A stretch of DNA of 7,277 nucleotides from an uncultured Leptolyngbya sp. (GCA_937899365.1 CALBPH010000296.1:1-7277); one strand, 5' to 3'; positions 1 through 6,627 are shown, numbered from the stretch's first letter. Program-made: numbers and translations. Notes: generated from the letters alone by a model not told the origin.

Positions 1-130
1 GTTTTGATTTTATAGAAATTGATTGTCTGTTAATACGCTTGTTCTTATGGGAAATGCATGTTGACGATTGAGTCCTGATTTATGGGGGTGCCACATCGGC
101 ATTAGCGCGTTTGGCCTAGTGCTGATGGTG

Positions 131-184
131 ATGTCAATTGGGTGATGGCCCAGTGTTATGTCAATTGGGTGATCGCCCAATGTG
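131..184. repeat. Tandem 27-base direct repeat, two copies
   Basis: Two adjacent 27-base units, 131-157 and 158-184, match at 24 of 27 positions. Each begins ATGTCAATTGGGTGAT and contains a near-palindromic core; in the second copy this is TGGGTGATCGCCCA (12 of 14 positions symmetric). A decayed tail of a third unit is visible at 113-123, GGCCTAGTGCT against GGCCCAGTGTT at 147-157. The repeats lie about 90-145 bases upstream of the uppP start. They could be binding sites for a dimeric regulator or merely a short tandem duplication. Confidence 0.8.
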
Positions 185-185
185 T

Positions 186-195
186 AATCCGGATT
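186..195. repeat. Perfect 10-base palindrome AATCCGGATT
   Basis: AATCCGGATT equals its own reverse complement and lies immediately after the tandem repeat. CCCA at 176-179 and TGGG at 196-199 flank it asymmetrically. Such a site could bind a dimeric protein. No family-specific operator is recognised, so this is a description rather than a functional assignment. Confidence 0.6.
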
Positions 196-263
196 TGGGT
201 GTGTAGGGGACGTGTCCTTTATGGGAGAGCTATGTCGGCCCCGAGTAATAACGTTTGAGCATT

Positions 264-267
264 GGAG
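264..267 (+). promoter_or_regulatory. Ribosome binding site of uppP (GGAG)
   Basis: GGAG lies 8 bases before the ATG at 276. This spacing is good and favours that ATG over the TTG at 255, which has no comparable sequence in front of it. Confidence 0.6.
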
Positions 268-275
268 CATTGTTC

Positions 276-1181
276 ATGTCTGTTTGCCAATCATTTGAGC
301 TTTTGGCCCAAGCGCCTACGAGCCAGGCAGCACAAATTAATCTTTTTCAAGCCATTGTGATTGGCATTGTTCAGGGGTTAACCGAGTTTTTGCCTATTAG
401 TAGTACGGCCCACGTCAAGATTGTGCCGGTAGCGCTTGGCTGGGGAGATCCTGGCGTGGCGTTTACGGCGGTCATTCAATTGGGTAGTTTGGCGGCGATT
501 TTGTGGTACTTCTGGGACGATTTGACCACGGTGACTCGCAATACTGTCAGTGCGGCTATGGCAAAGCGCTATCAGTCCTCAGAGTTTCGTTTGGGATTAG
601 GCATTATCCTCGGTTCGGTTCCCATTGTGTTCTGCGGGATGCTGATTAAATTGTTTTTTGAAACTCAGTATGAGACATCGGTGATTCGCAGTACCCAGGC
701 GATTGCGATCACGTCTATTGTGATGGCGCTGCTTTTAGGTATTGCAGAGGCGGTGGGCAGCCGCAAGCGGAACTTTGAGAAGTTGGATTTGTGGGATGGG
801 ATTGGTGTTGGTTTAGGTCAGGCGTTAGCTCTCGTACCTGGGGTGTCACGCTCGGGCTCTACATTGACGGCAGGTTTATTTTTAGGCTTAGAGCGGGACA
901 CTGCAGCGCGTGTTTCCTTTCTGTTGGGGACACCGGCTATTTTGCTATCTGGGCTGGTGGAGCTAAAAGGACTACTGGAAGAGATGGCAAGCGTGGGAGA
1001 TGCCAGTTTGATGCCTCTGGTGGGCGGGCTGATTGCGGCGGTTATTTCGTCATACCTTGCGATCGCATGGCTAATTAAGTTTCTAAGACGCCATAGTACT
1101 TGGGTCTTCGTGTGGTATCGCCTTGCTTTTGGTGTCGCTATTCTTGTTGGCCTAGCTACCAAGACTATCCAGAACGTCTAG
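276..1181 (+). CDS. uppP: Undecaprenyl-diphosphatase (UppP/BacA family)
   Basis: This integral membrane phosphatase converts undecaprenyl pyrophosphate to undecaprenyl phosphate, recycling the lipid carrier for peptidoglycan and other envelope polymers; overexpression of the family gives bacitracin resistance. The 301-residue product has the two family signatures. The first is QGLTEFLPISSTAH at residues 33-46, the (E/Q)XXXE motif with Gln33 and Glu37 plus the downstream Ser/His. The second is PGVSRSGST at 188-196, with the conserved Arg192. Several hydrophobic segments (about 25-50, 60-80, 105-128, 142-158, 175-205 and the C-terminal third) fit a multi-pass protein, and the length is slightly above the usual 265-300. 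The N-terminus carries about 20 extra residues before the first membrane segment, as is common in cyanobacterial copies. I chose the ATG at 276 because GGAG precedes it; TTG at 255 would add seven residues. The next gene starts 78 bases later on the same strand with no terminator between, so co-transcription is likely. Confidence 0.95.
   Translation: MSVCQSFELLAQAPTSQAAQINLFQAIVIGIVQGLTEFLPISSTAHVKIVPVALGWGDPGVAFTAVIQLGSLAAILWYFWDDLTTVTRNTVSAAMAKRYQSSEFRLGLGIILGSVPIVFCGMLIKLFFETQYETSVIRSTQAIAITSIVMALLLGIAEAVGSRKRNFEKLDLWDGIGVGLGQALALVPGVSRSGSTLTAGLFLGLERDTAARVSFLLGTPAILLSGLVELKGLLEEMASVGDASLMPLVGGLIAAVISSYLAIAWLIKFLRRHSTWVFVWYRLAFGVAILVGLATKTIQNV
1059..1066. repeat. HIP1 octamer GCGATCGC
   Basis: This is one of two exact copies in the window of the highly iterated palindrome typical of many cyanobacterial genomes. 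It lies inside uppP and supports the cyanobacterial assignment; no local function is implied. Confidence 0.85.
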
Positions 1182-1259
1182 TATTGTCCCCTTTTAATCG
1201 ATTTCCACAATTCTTGGTCTGTCTAAGTATCATGGAGTAATTGTCTAGCCCAACGGTTT

Positions 1260-2627
1260 ATGCGTAGTGCGTCTATCCAGCCGGCTGTCATTACCAGTGT
1301 GATTAGCGACTCCATTGCTGAAGACATTGGCTTTGAGCCTGGTGATCGCTTGGTATCGATCAATGGTGAGCGTCCCCGTGACTTAATTGATTATCGATTT
1401 CTTTGTTCTGATGAGTGGCTGACCCTAGAGGTTTTAGATGCCACTGGGGAAACCCATTCAGTAGAGATAGAGAAGGACTTTGATGAAGATCTGGGATTGG
1501 AATTTGAAAGTGCCTTTTTTGATGGACTGATTCAGTGCAACAACCGCTGTCCTTTCTGCTTTATTGATCAGCAACCGCCTGGAAAACGTGACAGCCTCTA
1601 TCTCAAAGACGATGACTACCGTTTGAGTTTTCTCTACGGTAGCTATCTAACATTGACAAACCTCCCCCCAGCAGAATGGGATCGCATTGCTCGGCTGCGT
1701 CTGTCGCCGCTGTATGTTTCTGTTCATGCTACCGAGTCTGAGATACGGCAGCGTCTCCTAAAAAATCCTAGGGCTGGGCTGTTGTTAGAGCAGCTCAAAT
1801 GGTTTCAAGAGCATCGGCTTCAGATTCATGCCCAGGTGGTGGTTTGCCCTGGAATTAACGATGGTGCTCATCTAGAGCGTACGTTACGTGACTTGGCCCA
1901 GTTTCATATCGGCGATACACCGGCTGTTGCGTCTGTAGCGGTTGTGCCGGTGGGGCTGACGCGTTTTCGCCCCGTGCAGGATGAGCTGATTCCCGTAGAT
2001 ACGGCTAAAGCCAACGAGGTGATCGTTCAGGTTGAACAGCTTCAGGTAGAATTTAAACAAACGTTTGATTCAACCGTTGTATGGCTTGCTGATGAATGGT
2101 ACTTAATTGCTCGACAGGGACTGCCGTTGGAGTCACACTATGAAACCTATCCCCAGATTGGTAATGGTGTTGGCTCAATTCGGTTGTTTCTAAAACAGTT
2201 TGACGTGGCTGCTCAGGCTCTACCTGAAAAGATTGATGTCCCTCGCCGTCTAACCTGGGTTTTAGGAAATGCGGTTGAAAAGGCGTTTGAACCGATTGTT
2301 CAACGGCTAAATCAGGTCCAAGGACTGACCGTAACCATGGCTGCTGTAAACAGCAGTTACTGGGGGCAGGATATTACGGTCACCGGTTTACTAACGGGTT
2401 ACGATATTTTGGGGGAATTCAAAGGCTCTGACCTAGGTGATGGTCTATTGTTGCCGTCTCTGATGCTGAAGCGAGGTCAGCACGGTACCCCTGAAGACAC
2501 CTATTTTCTTGACGATATGGCGTTGTCTGATCTGACTGCTCAACTTCAGTGTCCAGTTTTGCCTGTAGACGATATCGATGGATTGTTGGCAGCCTGTACT
2601 GCATCAGATTTTGTCCCTTCTCAATGA
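1260..2627 (+). CDS. TIGR03279/DUF512 family protein: PDZ-like domain plus putative Fe-S (radical-SAM-like) motif
   Basis: The 455-residue product resembles the cyanobacteria-specific family annotated as a putative Fe-S oxidoreductase, whose reaction is unknown. Residues about 10-70 look like a PDZ domain, with IAEDIGFEPGDRLVSING as its carboxylate-loop/strand region. Residues 93-100 are CNNRCPFC, giving Cys93, Cys97 and Cys100 in a CX3CX2C spacing, the arrangement that holds a 4Fe-4S cluster in radical SAM enzymes; FIDQ follows. Residues about 200-440 fit DUF512, including GLTRFRP, PQIGNGVGS and VTGLLTGYD. There is no signal peptide or clear membrane segment, so it is probably cytoplasmic. 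ATG 1260 is the first start after an in-frame stop at 1224 and matches the short N-terminus I recall for homologues. It lacks a close Shine-Dalgarno sequence, since GGAG at 1234-1237 is 22 bases away. The gene follows uppP by 78 bases and probably shares its transcript. Family membership is well supported; the catalytic role is not known. Confidence 0.9.
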   Translation: MRSASIQPAVITSVISDSIAEDIGFEPGDRLVSINGERPRDLIDYRFLCSDEWLTLEVLDATGETHSVEIEKDFDEDLGLEFESAFFDGLIQCNNRCPFCFIDQQPPGKRDSLYLKDDDYRLSFLYGSYLTLTNLPPAEWDRIARLRLSPLYVSVHATESEIRQRLLKNPRAGLLLEQLKWFQEHRLQIHAQVVVCPGINDGAHLERTLRDLAQFHIGDTPAVASVAVVPVGLTRFRPVQDELIPVDTAKANEVIVQVEQLQVEFKQTFDSTVVWLADEWYLIARQGLPLESHYETYPQIGNGVGSIRLFLKQFDVAAQALPEKIDVPRRLTWVLGNAVEKAFEPIVQRLNQVQGLTVTMAAVNSSYWGQDITVTGLLTGYDILGEFKGSDLGDGLLLPSLMLKRGQHGTPEDTYFLDDMALSDLTAQLQCPVLPVDDIDGLLAACTASDFVPSQ

Positions 2628-2678
2628 GTGTGCCTCTAGGTTTTGAATGGTTCTAGCTTAGGACCTGATTTAAGGGAA

Positions 2679-2701
2679 CATGGATGGAAAAAGTATCCAT
2701 G
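2679..2701 (+). repeat. Hairpin CATGGAT / ATCCATG between the DUF512 and tolC-family genes
   Basis: Seven perfect base pairs (2679-2685 with 2695-2701) enclose a nine-base loop, about 50 bases after the stop of the DUF512 gene. A T-rich stretch (TTTTCTATTTTT) begins about ten bases further on, too distant for a classical intrinsic terminator. It may be a weak transcription end or an mRNA 3' structure. Confidence 0.4.
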
Positions 2702-2810
2702 GATAGGCAGTTTTCTATTTTTACGGCTTGAATGTCGTTCTAAGCTGTCTTTTTGTCTGGCTTGTGCATGAACTCATTAAAGTTATTCGCTATAGATTGA
2801 CACAAACATT

Positions 2811-4649
2811 ATGGGATACATCAACCACGCGCTTTTAGTTCAGCTAGCTGTTGTGAGTGGAGTCCTTTCCTCTTTACCATTTCCAGCGTTGGCAAAGGTG
2901 CTAACAGATGATGCAGATAGACTGACATCGACAATAAATCCATTGATATCGACGTCTGATGAGGCATTGGAGGCATCATCTGTTGCTGGTACATCAGGCC
3001 TGCCAGATCTAGCTCTTTTAGTACCAGCTGTGGTTGCCAGTACACCATCTGCCCTATTTACGACTCAGTCCGCTCAGTCAGCTACAAGGGCGAGCATCTC
3101 TTCCTCCCCAGAGCTCACTCAGATTTCTCAGCTGCCTAACTTGCCGGCGGATGAACCTGTCGATGATGGTGACAGTCCCACATTACCGACGGAGGGTGAT
3201 GTCGACGAGCCGCCTACGACCGAAGATGTGAACGAGCCTGAGGTCGAAACTGGGGAAATTGTGCCTGATACTGGGCAGGCGCCCTCTACGGCTGCTGAAG
3301 ACTTATTGGATGAAAGCAATTTACCGCCTACGGAGCTATTGGCAGATCCAAATCCACTGAATGTGCCTACGGTGGAATCGGAGATATTGCTACAGGCAGG
3401 CGATGAGCGGACAATTACGATCGAAGAAGCGATTGAGCTGGCTTACTTTAATAACCAGGACCTTCAGGTGGCCCTATTAGAATTAGATCAGGACGCAGAA
3501 GCTCTGGCGGAAGCCCGTGCGGCCTATTCACCTGTGGTGACGACTGCAGCCGATGTGACGGCCCAAGAGCAAGATAGTAACGAAACGGCGTTTGGGACGA
3601 TTGGTGATGACGGTATTGACACTACTTTTAATGCATCTGTCGGTGTTAGGTACGACTTATTCACCTCAGGAGAACGACTGGCGACGGTGCGAGCAGCCGA
3701 AGAACAGGTTCGTTTGAGTGAGCTTGAGGTCGACCGCCGTCGTGAAGAACTGAGGTTACAGACCACTAGTCTTTACTATGATTTGCAGGATAGTGGCGAG
3801 CAGATTCGCATTAACCAGGCGTTTGTTGACGAAGCTCAGCGTAACCAGCGTGATAATGAACTGCGTCGTCAGGCTGGTGTGGGGACTCGTTTTGATGTAC
3901 TGAGGGCTGACGTACAACTGGCCAATGCGCAGCAGGCCGTGGTGCAGTCCCAGGCAAACCAGCGTATTGCTCGACGTAATCTAGCCCGTCTATTGAATTT
4001 GCCGTCTACCCTGAATGTCAATGCGACGCCTGTACCTGCTCCAGACAGCTGGGATGCTACCTATGAACGCTGGGAACTTACCCTAGAGGACAGTATTTTA
4101 CTTGCGTTTCAAGGCCGGGCTGAACTAGAACAACAGCTGGCTCAACGGGAAATTAGTACGCAGTTAGCCCGAGCTGCTCGAGCGGCCAATCGACCTCAGG
4201 TAAGTTTATTTGCTAACTACAGTTGGAATGATTTGCTAGACGACTCTTCAGATACTTACAATTTTGGTGCCCAATTTAATATGGTGCTGGTGGACGGTGG
4301 TGCCGCCCGAGCCCGAGCCCGTCAGCAAGAGTTCAATGCAAATATTGCTGAAGAGCGCTTTGGTGAAACGTTAGACCAGATTAGGTTTGAGGTGGAGGAA
4401 GCCTACTTTACACTGCGATCTAATGAAGAAAATGTAAGGACAGCGAGAACGGCTATTACCCAGGCTGCTACTGCTTTAGAGTTAGCCCAATTGCGAGAAG
4501 CTGCTGGTGTTGGAACGCAGCTAGATGTCCTGACAGCTACGTCTGAGTTGACCGAGGCTGAAGGTAACTGGGTCAGCGCTGCGTTGGGCTACAACCGAGC
4601 ACTTGCGTCCTTGCAGCGGGCTGTGAGTAATTTGCGCTCCACTTTGTAG
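2811..4649 (+). CDS. TolC-family outer membrane efflux/secretion protein with long acidic N-terminal extension
   Basis: The product (612 residues) belongs to the outer-membrane efflux protein family, whose trimers form a beta-barrel and periplasmic coiled-coil tunnel used by ABC and RND exporters and type I secretion; the cyanobacterial members include Anabaena HgdD. Residues 1-28 look like a signal peptide, with a hydrophobic stretch and ALA before a cleavage after 28, although the n-region has no Lys or Arg. Residues about 30-195 form a low-complexity linker, Ser/Thr-rich then Pro/Asp/Glu-rich. The family domain runs from about 200 to 610 and shows the internal duplication. AGVGTRFDVLRADVQLA near 355-371 is matched by AGVGTQLDVLTATSELT near 565-581, about 210 residues apart. 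Long Ala/Glu/Gln/Arg-rich helices fit the coiled coils. ATG 2811 is the only start after the in-frame stop at 2793. No Shine-Dalgarno sequence is evident. No membrane-fusion or pump gene adjoins it, as is usual for a shared TolC. Confidence 0.92.
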   Translation: MGYINHALLVQLAVVSGVLSSLPFPALAKVLTDDADRLTSTINPLISTSDEALEASSVAGTSGLPDLALLVPAVVASTPSALFTTQSAQSATRASISSSPELTQISQLPNLPADEPVDDGDSPTLPTEGDVDEPPTTEDVNEPEVETGEIVPDTGQAPSTAAEDLLDESNLPPTELLADPNPLNVPTVESEILLQAGDERTITIEEAIELAYFNNQDLQVALLELDQDAEALAEARAAYSPVVTTAADVTAQEQDSNETAFGTIGDDGIDTTFNASVGVRYDLFTSGERLATVRAAEEQVRLSELEVDRRREELRLQTTSLYYDLQDSGEQIRINQAFVDEAQRNQRDNELRRQAGVGTRFDVLRADVQLANAQQAVVQSQANQRIARRNLARLLNLPSTLNVNATPVPAPDSWDATYERWELTLEDSILLAFQGRAELEQQLAQREISTQLARAARAANRPQVSLFANYSWNDLLDDSSDTYNFGAQFNMVLVDGGAARARARQQEFNANIAEERFGETLDQIRFEVEEAYFTLRSNEENVRTARTAITQAATALELAQLREAAGVGTQLDVLTATSELTEAEGNWVSAALGYNRALASLQRAVSNLRSTL

Positions 4650-4687
4650 TAAACAGTAAAGTAACTGGTGGTGGTCGGTGTGATGCC

Positions 4688-5029
4688 CTAGGTCGGGTGA
4701 CTGTGCTGCTGAGCTACGGTGGCAATGTCAGGGCTGGTTGTCCCGTCTGCATGACCGCTACATAGTTTTTCGATTACCTGATCGGCGGTGATCAGTCTTT
4801 TGAGAACAACTTGGCCGATGGGAATATCAGTTGCTCCGTCGGCTAGCACCTCCACCATCAGCACATCGTCTTCGACTTGGTAGAGCCACAGTTTTTCTGT
4901 GGCTTCTTTTATATAAAGGTCTAACTTTTTAATGATTGGTTTGCGCTGCCAGGCGATTTCATTCCACAGGCCGCCAAACTCCCATACCCTGCCGGTTGTC
5001 CAGCCATCGGACAAGAAAAAATACTTCAC
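4688..5029 (-). CDS. Hypothetical protein, probably conserved in cyanobacteria
   Basis: The 113-residue product has no function I can name. It begins MKYFFLSDGWTTGRVWEFGG, then has a Trp/Arg/Lys-rich segment and the hydrophobic stretch VEDDVLMVEVLAD near residues 52-64. The segment IGQVVLKRLITADQVIEKLC follows near 71-90, and the tail is polar and His/Thr-rich. I recall short cyanobacterial hypothetical proteins with this opening and the GQVVLKRL-T-EQV pattern, but cannot verify it here. There is no signal peptide or membrane span, so it is probably a small cytoplasmic beta-rich protein. The start is GTG at 5029-5027; an in-frame stop lies a few codons upstream and no ATG is available. No clear ribosome binding site precedes it. 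The gene converges on the tolC-family gene with only 38 bases between the stops. The protein-like composition and lack of any competing plus-strand gene support it being real. Confidence 0.75.
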   Translation of the reverse strand: MKYFFLSDGWTTGRVWEFGGLWNEIAWQRKPIIKKLDLYIKEATEKLWLYQVEDDVLMVEVLADGATDIPIGQVVLKRLITADQVIEKLCSGHADGTTSPDIATVAQQHSHPT

Positions 5030-5332
5030 AGATCGCGAGTAAGGTCAAAGGTTCAATGGCATTATCTCTGGTCCTGTTGCTTTTTTACACCGAGTCTCTG
5101 AAATCTTGATGCTTCCTTTTGACATCTTGAGAAAATAGTTGCATTTGTAGCTTGGTGCTCATGGTTCAAGTCATAGGGAATATCTGAAAGCTTTATGGGA
5201 CCATTGCTGTGGCGCCTATTTCTAAAGGACAGACTACGCCACCAGTAGGTTGCTATAAGTTGGTTTTTGTTCTGTCCGGAAGTGGGGGGTGATGGTGTGG
5301 ACAGTTATCTGGTAGATGCACCCTGATGTCTG
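5030..5332 (+). other. Intergenic region with several self-complementary segments; candidate structured RNA
   Basis: No protein gene is supported here. Reading the plus strand, complementary pairs occur in order: ATGGT 5161-5165 with ACCAT 5200-5204; GTGGCG 5209-5214 with CGCCAC 5237-5242; CTGTCC 5272-5277 with GGACAG 5299-5304; and GGGTG 5287-5291 with CACCC 5319-5323. A second GGACAG at 5227-5232, in the loop of the GTGGCG stem, could compete for CTGTCC. The series ends directly at the terminator at 5333-5368. TATAAG at 5254-5259 could be a -10 box, giving a transcript of about 100 bases; no -35 box is evident. It may be a small RNA or an attenuating leader of ddl, and the pairings are short enough that some are chance. 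The left part also holds the unassigned promoter of the minus-strand gene. Confidence 0.35.
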
Positions 5333-5368
5333 ACTCCTAAGCTCTTTTTGAGCCTAGGAGTTTTTTTT
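5333..5368 (+). terminator. Strong intrinsic terminator upstream of ddl
   Basis: The arms 5333-5344 (ACTCCTAAGCTC) and 5350-5361 (GAGCCTAGGAGT) pair over 12 positions with one A-C mismatch around a five-T loop, followed immediately by an eight-base T run ending at 5368. The T run is only on the plus side, so it ends plus-strand transcription. No plus-strand protein gene ends nearby: the tolC-family stop is about 680 bases upstream beyond an opposing gene. It therefore either ends a non-coding transcript or acts inside the ddl leader. Confidence 0.85.
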
Positions 5369-5376
5369 GCTCATTT

Positions 5377-5407
5377 TTGAGTCCTCGCTCGTGCCAAAAA
5401 ATATAGG
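5377..5407 (+). promoter_or_regulatory. Candidate promoter of ddl
   Basis: TTGAGT at 5377-5382 and TATAGG at 5402-5407 resemble -35 and -10 boxes, separated by 19 bases, just downstream of the terminator. This would give ddl its own start site near 5414. The spacing is longer than ideal, and GATAAT at 5412-5417 is an alternative -10, so the call is tentative. Confidence 0.25.
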
Positions 5408-5484
5408 CATCGATAATGTAGCTGTTGGTTGCTATGTGACCTTTCTCCCGTAGCTCATAAACAGTATTATTTTTGGATGGATCA

Positions 5485-5489
5485 AGAGG
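5485..5489 (+). promoter_or_regulatory. Ribosome binding site of ddl (AGAGG)
   Basis: AGAGG lies 8 bases before the ATG at 5498. It decides the start in favour of 5498 over the TTG at 5429 and the ATG at 5477, neither of which has a comparable site. Confidence 0.6.
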
Positions 5490-5497
5490 CCGACTCA

Positions 5498-6556
5498 ATG
5501 GCAAAGATGCGCGTAGGCTTATTATTTGGTGGATGCTCGGGAGAGCATGAGGTGTCTATTTCTTCGGCCCAAGCCATTGCTCGAGCATTGGGTCTTGGGG
5601 ATAATGCAGAGAAGTACGATGTGGTGCCTGTGTACATCCGTAAGGATGGCAGGTGGGTGATGGATGCCCAAGCTGTGTTGATGTCTGGGGAGCCATTGGT
5701 GCCTGAAGATGGGGTTGTAGAACCGACCCAGCGTATACCCACGGCTGTCAATGGCATTGATATTTGGTTCCCTGTTCTACATGGGCCCAATGGTGAGGAT
5801 GGCACCATCCAGGGGATATTTGAACTGATGCAGATGCCCTATGTGGGCTGTGGTGTTTTAGCGTCAGCTGTGGGAATGGATAAGCTGGCGATGAAGTCTG
5901 CTTTTACTCAGACAGGATTGCCCCAAGTGAAGTATATGGAGGTGTTGCGATCGCAAGTCTATTCCAACCCCTGTATTTTCCCCAAGCTGTGTGACGACAT
6001 CGAAGCTAGCCTCGGCTATCCATGTTTTGTCAAGCCCGCTAACTTGGGGTCATCAGTGGGTATTGCCAAGGCCAAGGATCGTCAGGAACTAGAAGCTGCC
6101 CTCGACAGCGCAGCCAGCTATGATCGCCGCATCATTGTAGAAGCGGGAGTGATTGCCCGTGAGGTAGAATGCGCCATTTTGGGTAACGATAACCCAAAAG
6201 CTTCTGTGATTGGTGAAATTAGTTTTAACGCCGATTTTTACGATTACGAAACAAAATACACCAGTGGACAGGCCGATTTAGCCATTCCGGCACCGCTTCC
6301 AGCCGATATTGTGACCACAATTCAGGAGCAGGCGATTCAAGCGTTTCAAGCGATTGATGGCGCCGGCCTATCGCGGGTAGATTTCTTCTATCTAGAAGCC
6401 ACAGGTGAGGTCATTATCAATGAAATCAATACCTTTCCGGGGTTTACTGCTACCAGCATGTACCCCATGCTGTGGCAGGCCTCTGGAGTTCCGTTTGACC
6501 ATCTAGTTGACCGACTCATTCAACTGGGGTTAGAGCGTACGAGCCATAAGTCTTAG
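5498..6556 (+). CDS. ddl: D-alanine--D-alanine ligase
   Basis: This cytoplasmic ATP-grasp enzyme joins two D-alanines, with ATP hydrolysis, for the peptidoglycan precursor. From ATG 5498 the product has 352 residues, normal for the family, and begins MAKMRVGLLFGG. Visible motifs are GEHEVS at 15-20 (Glu16 aligns with the substrate-contacting Glu15 of E. coli DdlB), HGPNGEDGTIQG at 95-106, GMDKLAMK at 126-133, GSSVGI at 184-189, EVECAILGN at 222-230 and FYDYETKY at 247-254. Metal-binding residues are Asp295, Glu309 and Asn311, in SRVDF and NEINTFPG. Tyr254 aligns with E. coli Tyr216, the residue replaced by Phe in D-lactate ligases, so D-Ala-D-Ala is the expected product. Upstream TTG 5429 would add 23 residues unlike the family, and ATG 5477 seven; the AGAGG before 5498 decides. 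No neighbour is close enough for an evident operon; petJ starts 228 bases downstream. Confidence 0.96.
   Translation: MAKMRVGLLFGGCSGEHEVSISSAQAIARALGLGDNAEKYDVVPVYIRKDGRWVMDAQAVLMSGEPLVPEDGVVEPTQRIPTAVNGIDIWFPVLHGPNGEDGTIQGIFELMQMPYVGCGVLASAVGMDKLAMKSAFTQTGLPQVKYMEVLRSQVYSNPCIFPKLCDDIEASLGYPCFVKPANLGSSVGIAKAKDRQELEAALDSAASYDRRIIVEAGVIAREVECAILGNDNPKASVIGEISFNADFYDYETKYTSGQADLAIPAPLPADIVTTIQEQAIQAFQAIDGAGLSRVDFFYLEATGEVIINEINTFPGFTATSMYPMLWQASGVPFDHLVDRLIQLGLERTSHKS
5947..5954. repeat. HIP1 octamer GCGATCGC
   Basis: This is the second exact copy of the cyanobacterial HIP1 palindrome in the window, inside ddl. Confidence 0.85.
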
Positions 6557-6567
6557 ACTATCTGGCA

Positions 6568-6581
6568 TTACAAAAATGTAA
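6568..6581. promoter_or_regulatory. Inverted repeat TTACA-N4-TGTAA between ddl and petJ
   Basis: TTACAAAAATGTAA has perfect five-base arms around four A's and starts 12 bases after the ddl stop. No T run follows, so it is not an intrinsic terminator. TACA/TGTA half-sites are the kind bound by BlaI/CopY-type repressors, a family that includes the copper regulator of petJ in some cyanobacteria, but those operators usually have a two-base centre. It lies about 20 bases upstream of the candidate petJ promoter. An operator role is inference. Confidence 0.35.
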
Positions 6582-6599
6582 GATGTTTCATCCTAGTGG

Positions 6600-6627
6600 G
6601 GGACATCGCTCAAACCCTATCTATATT
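6600..6627 (+). promoter_or_regulatory. Candidate petJ promoter
   Basis: GGGACA at 6600-6605 matches four of six -35 consensus bases, and TATATT at 6622-6627 is a good -10 box, with 16 bases between. TAATAC at 6630-6635 is an alternative -10. Transcription from near 6634 would give petJ a leader of about 150 bases containing the three stems described below. Confidence 0.35.

Larger units (their letters stand above)
1..275. other. Non-coding region upstream of uppP
   Basis: No convincing gene lies in this stretch. A minus-strand frame of 86 codons runs through it, but its protein is low-complexity, is built from translated copies of the tandem repeat and overlaps the uppP start. The stretch holds the tandem repeat at 131-184, the palindrome at 186-195 and the uppP ribosome binding site. 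A TTGACG hexamer at 61-66 resembles a -35 box, but no -10 box lies at a proper distance, so I do not place a promoter. Confidence 0.6.

Noticed and set aside
10..270. Minus-strand open frame of 86 codons before uppP
   Set aside because: The protein is low-complexity and largely encoded by the tandem repeat (repeated HPIDIT), matches no family I know, and overlaps the uppP start and its ribosome binding site.
255..275. TTG start for uppP
   Set aside because: It would add seven residues without a Shine-Dalgarno sequence, whereas ATG 276 has GGAG at the right distance.
2791..2802. TATAGA and a perfect TTGACA just before the tolC-family gene
   Set aside because: TTGACA at 2797-2802 would put its -10 inside the gene, where nothing fits, and TATAGA at 2791-2796 has no -35 at a proper distance.
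5119..5124. Perfect -35 hexamer TTGACA in the gap before ddl
   Set aside because: No -10-like sequence lies 16-19 bases downstream, so a promoter is not supported.
5195..5248. 17-codon frame that could be a leader peptide for attenuation before ddl
   Set aside because: No ribosome binding site and no run of alanine or other meaningful codons; it is as expected by chance.
5274..5282. GTCCGGAAG resembling the apical part of SRP RNA
   Set aside because: The following bases are TGGGGGG rather than the GAAGCAGCC needed for the SRP domain IV loop, and the flanking helix is absent.
5429..5497. Upstream starts TTG 5429 and ATG 5477 for ddl
   Set aside because: They add residues unlike the family N-terminus and have no ribosome binding site; ATG 5498 has AGAGG and gives the usual MAK-start.
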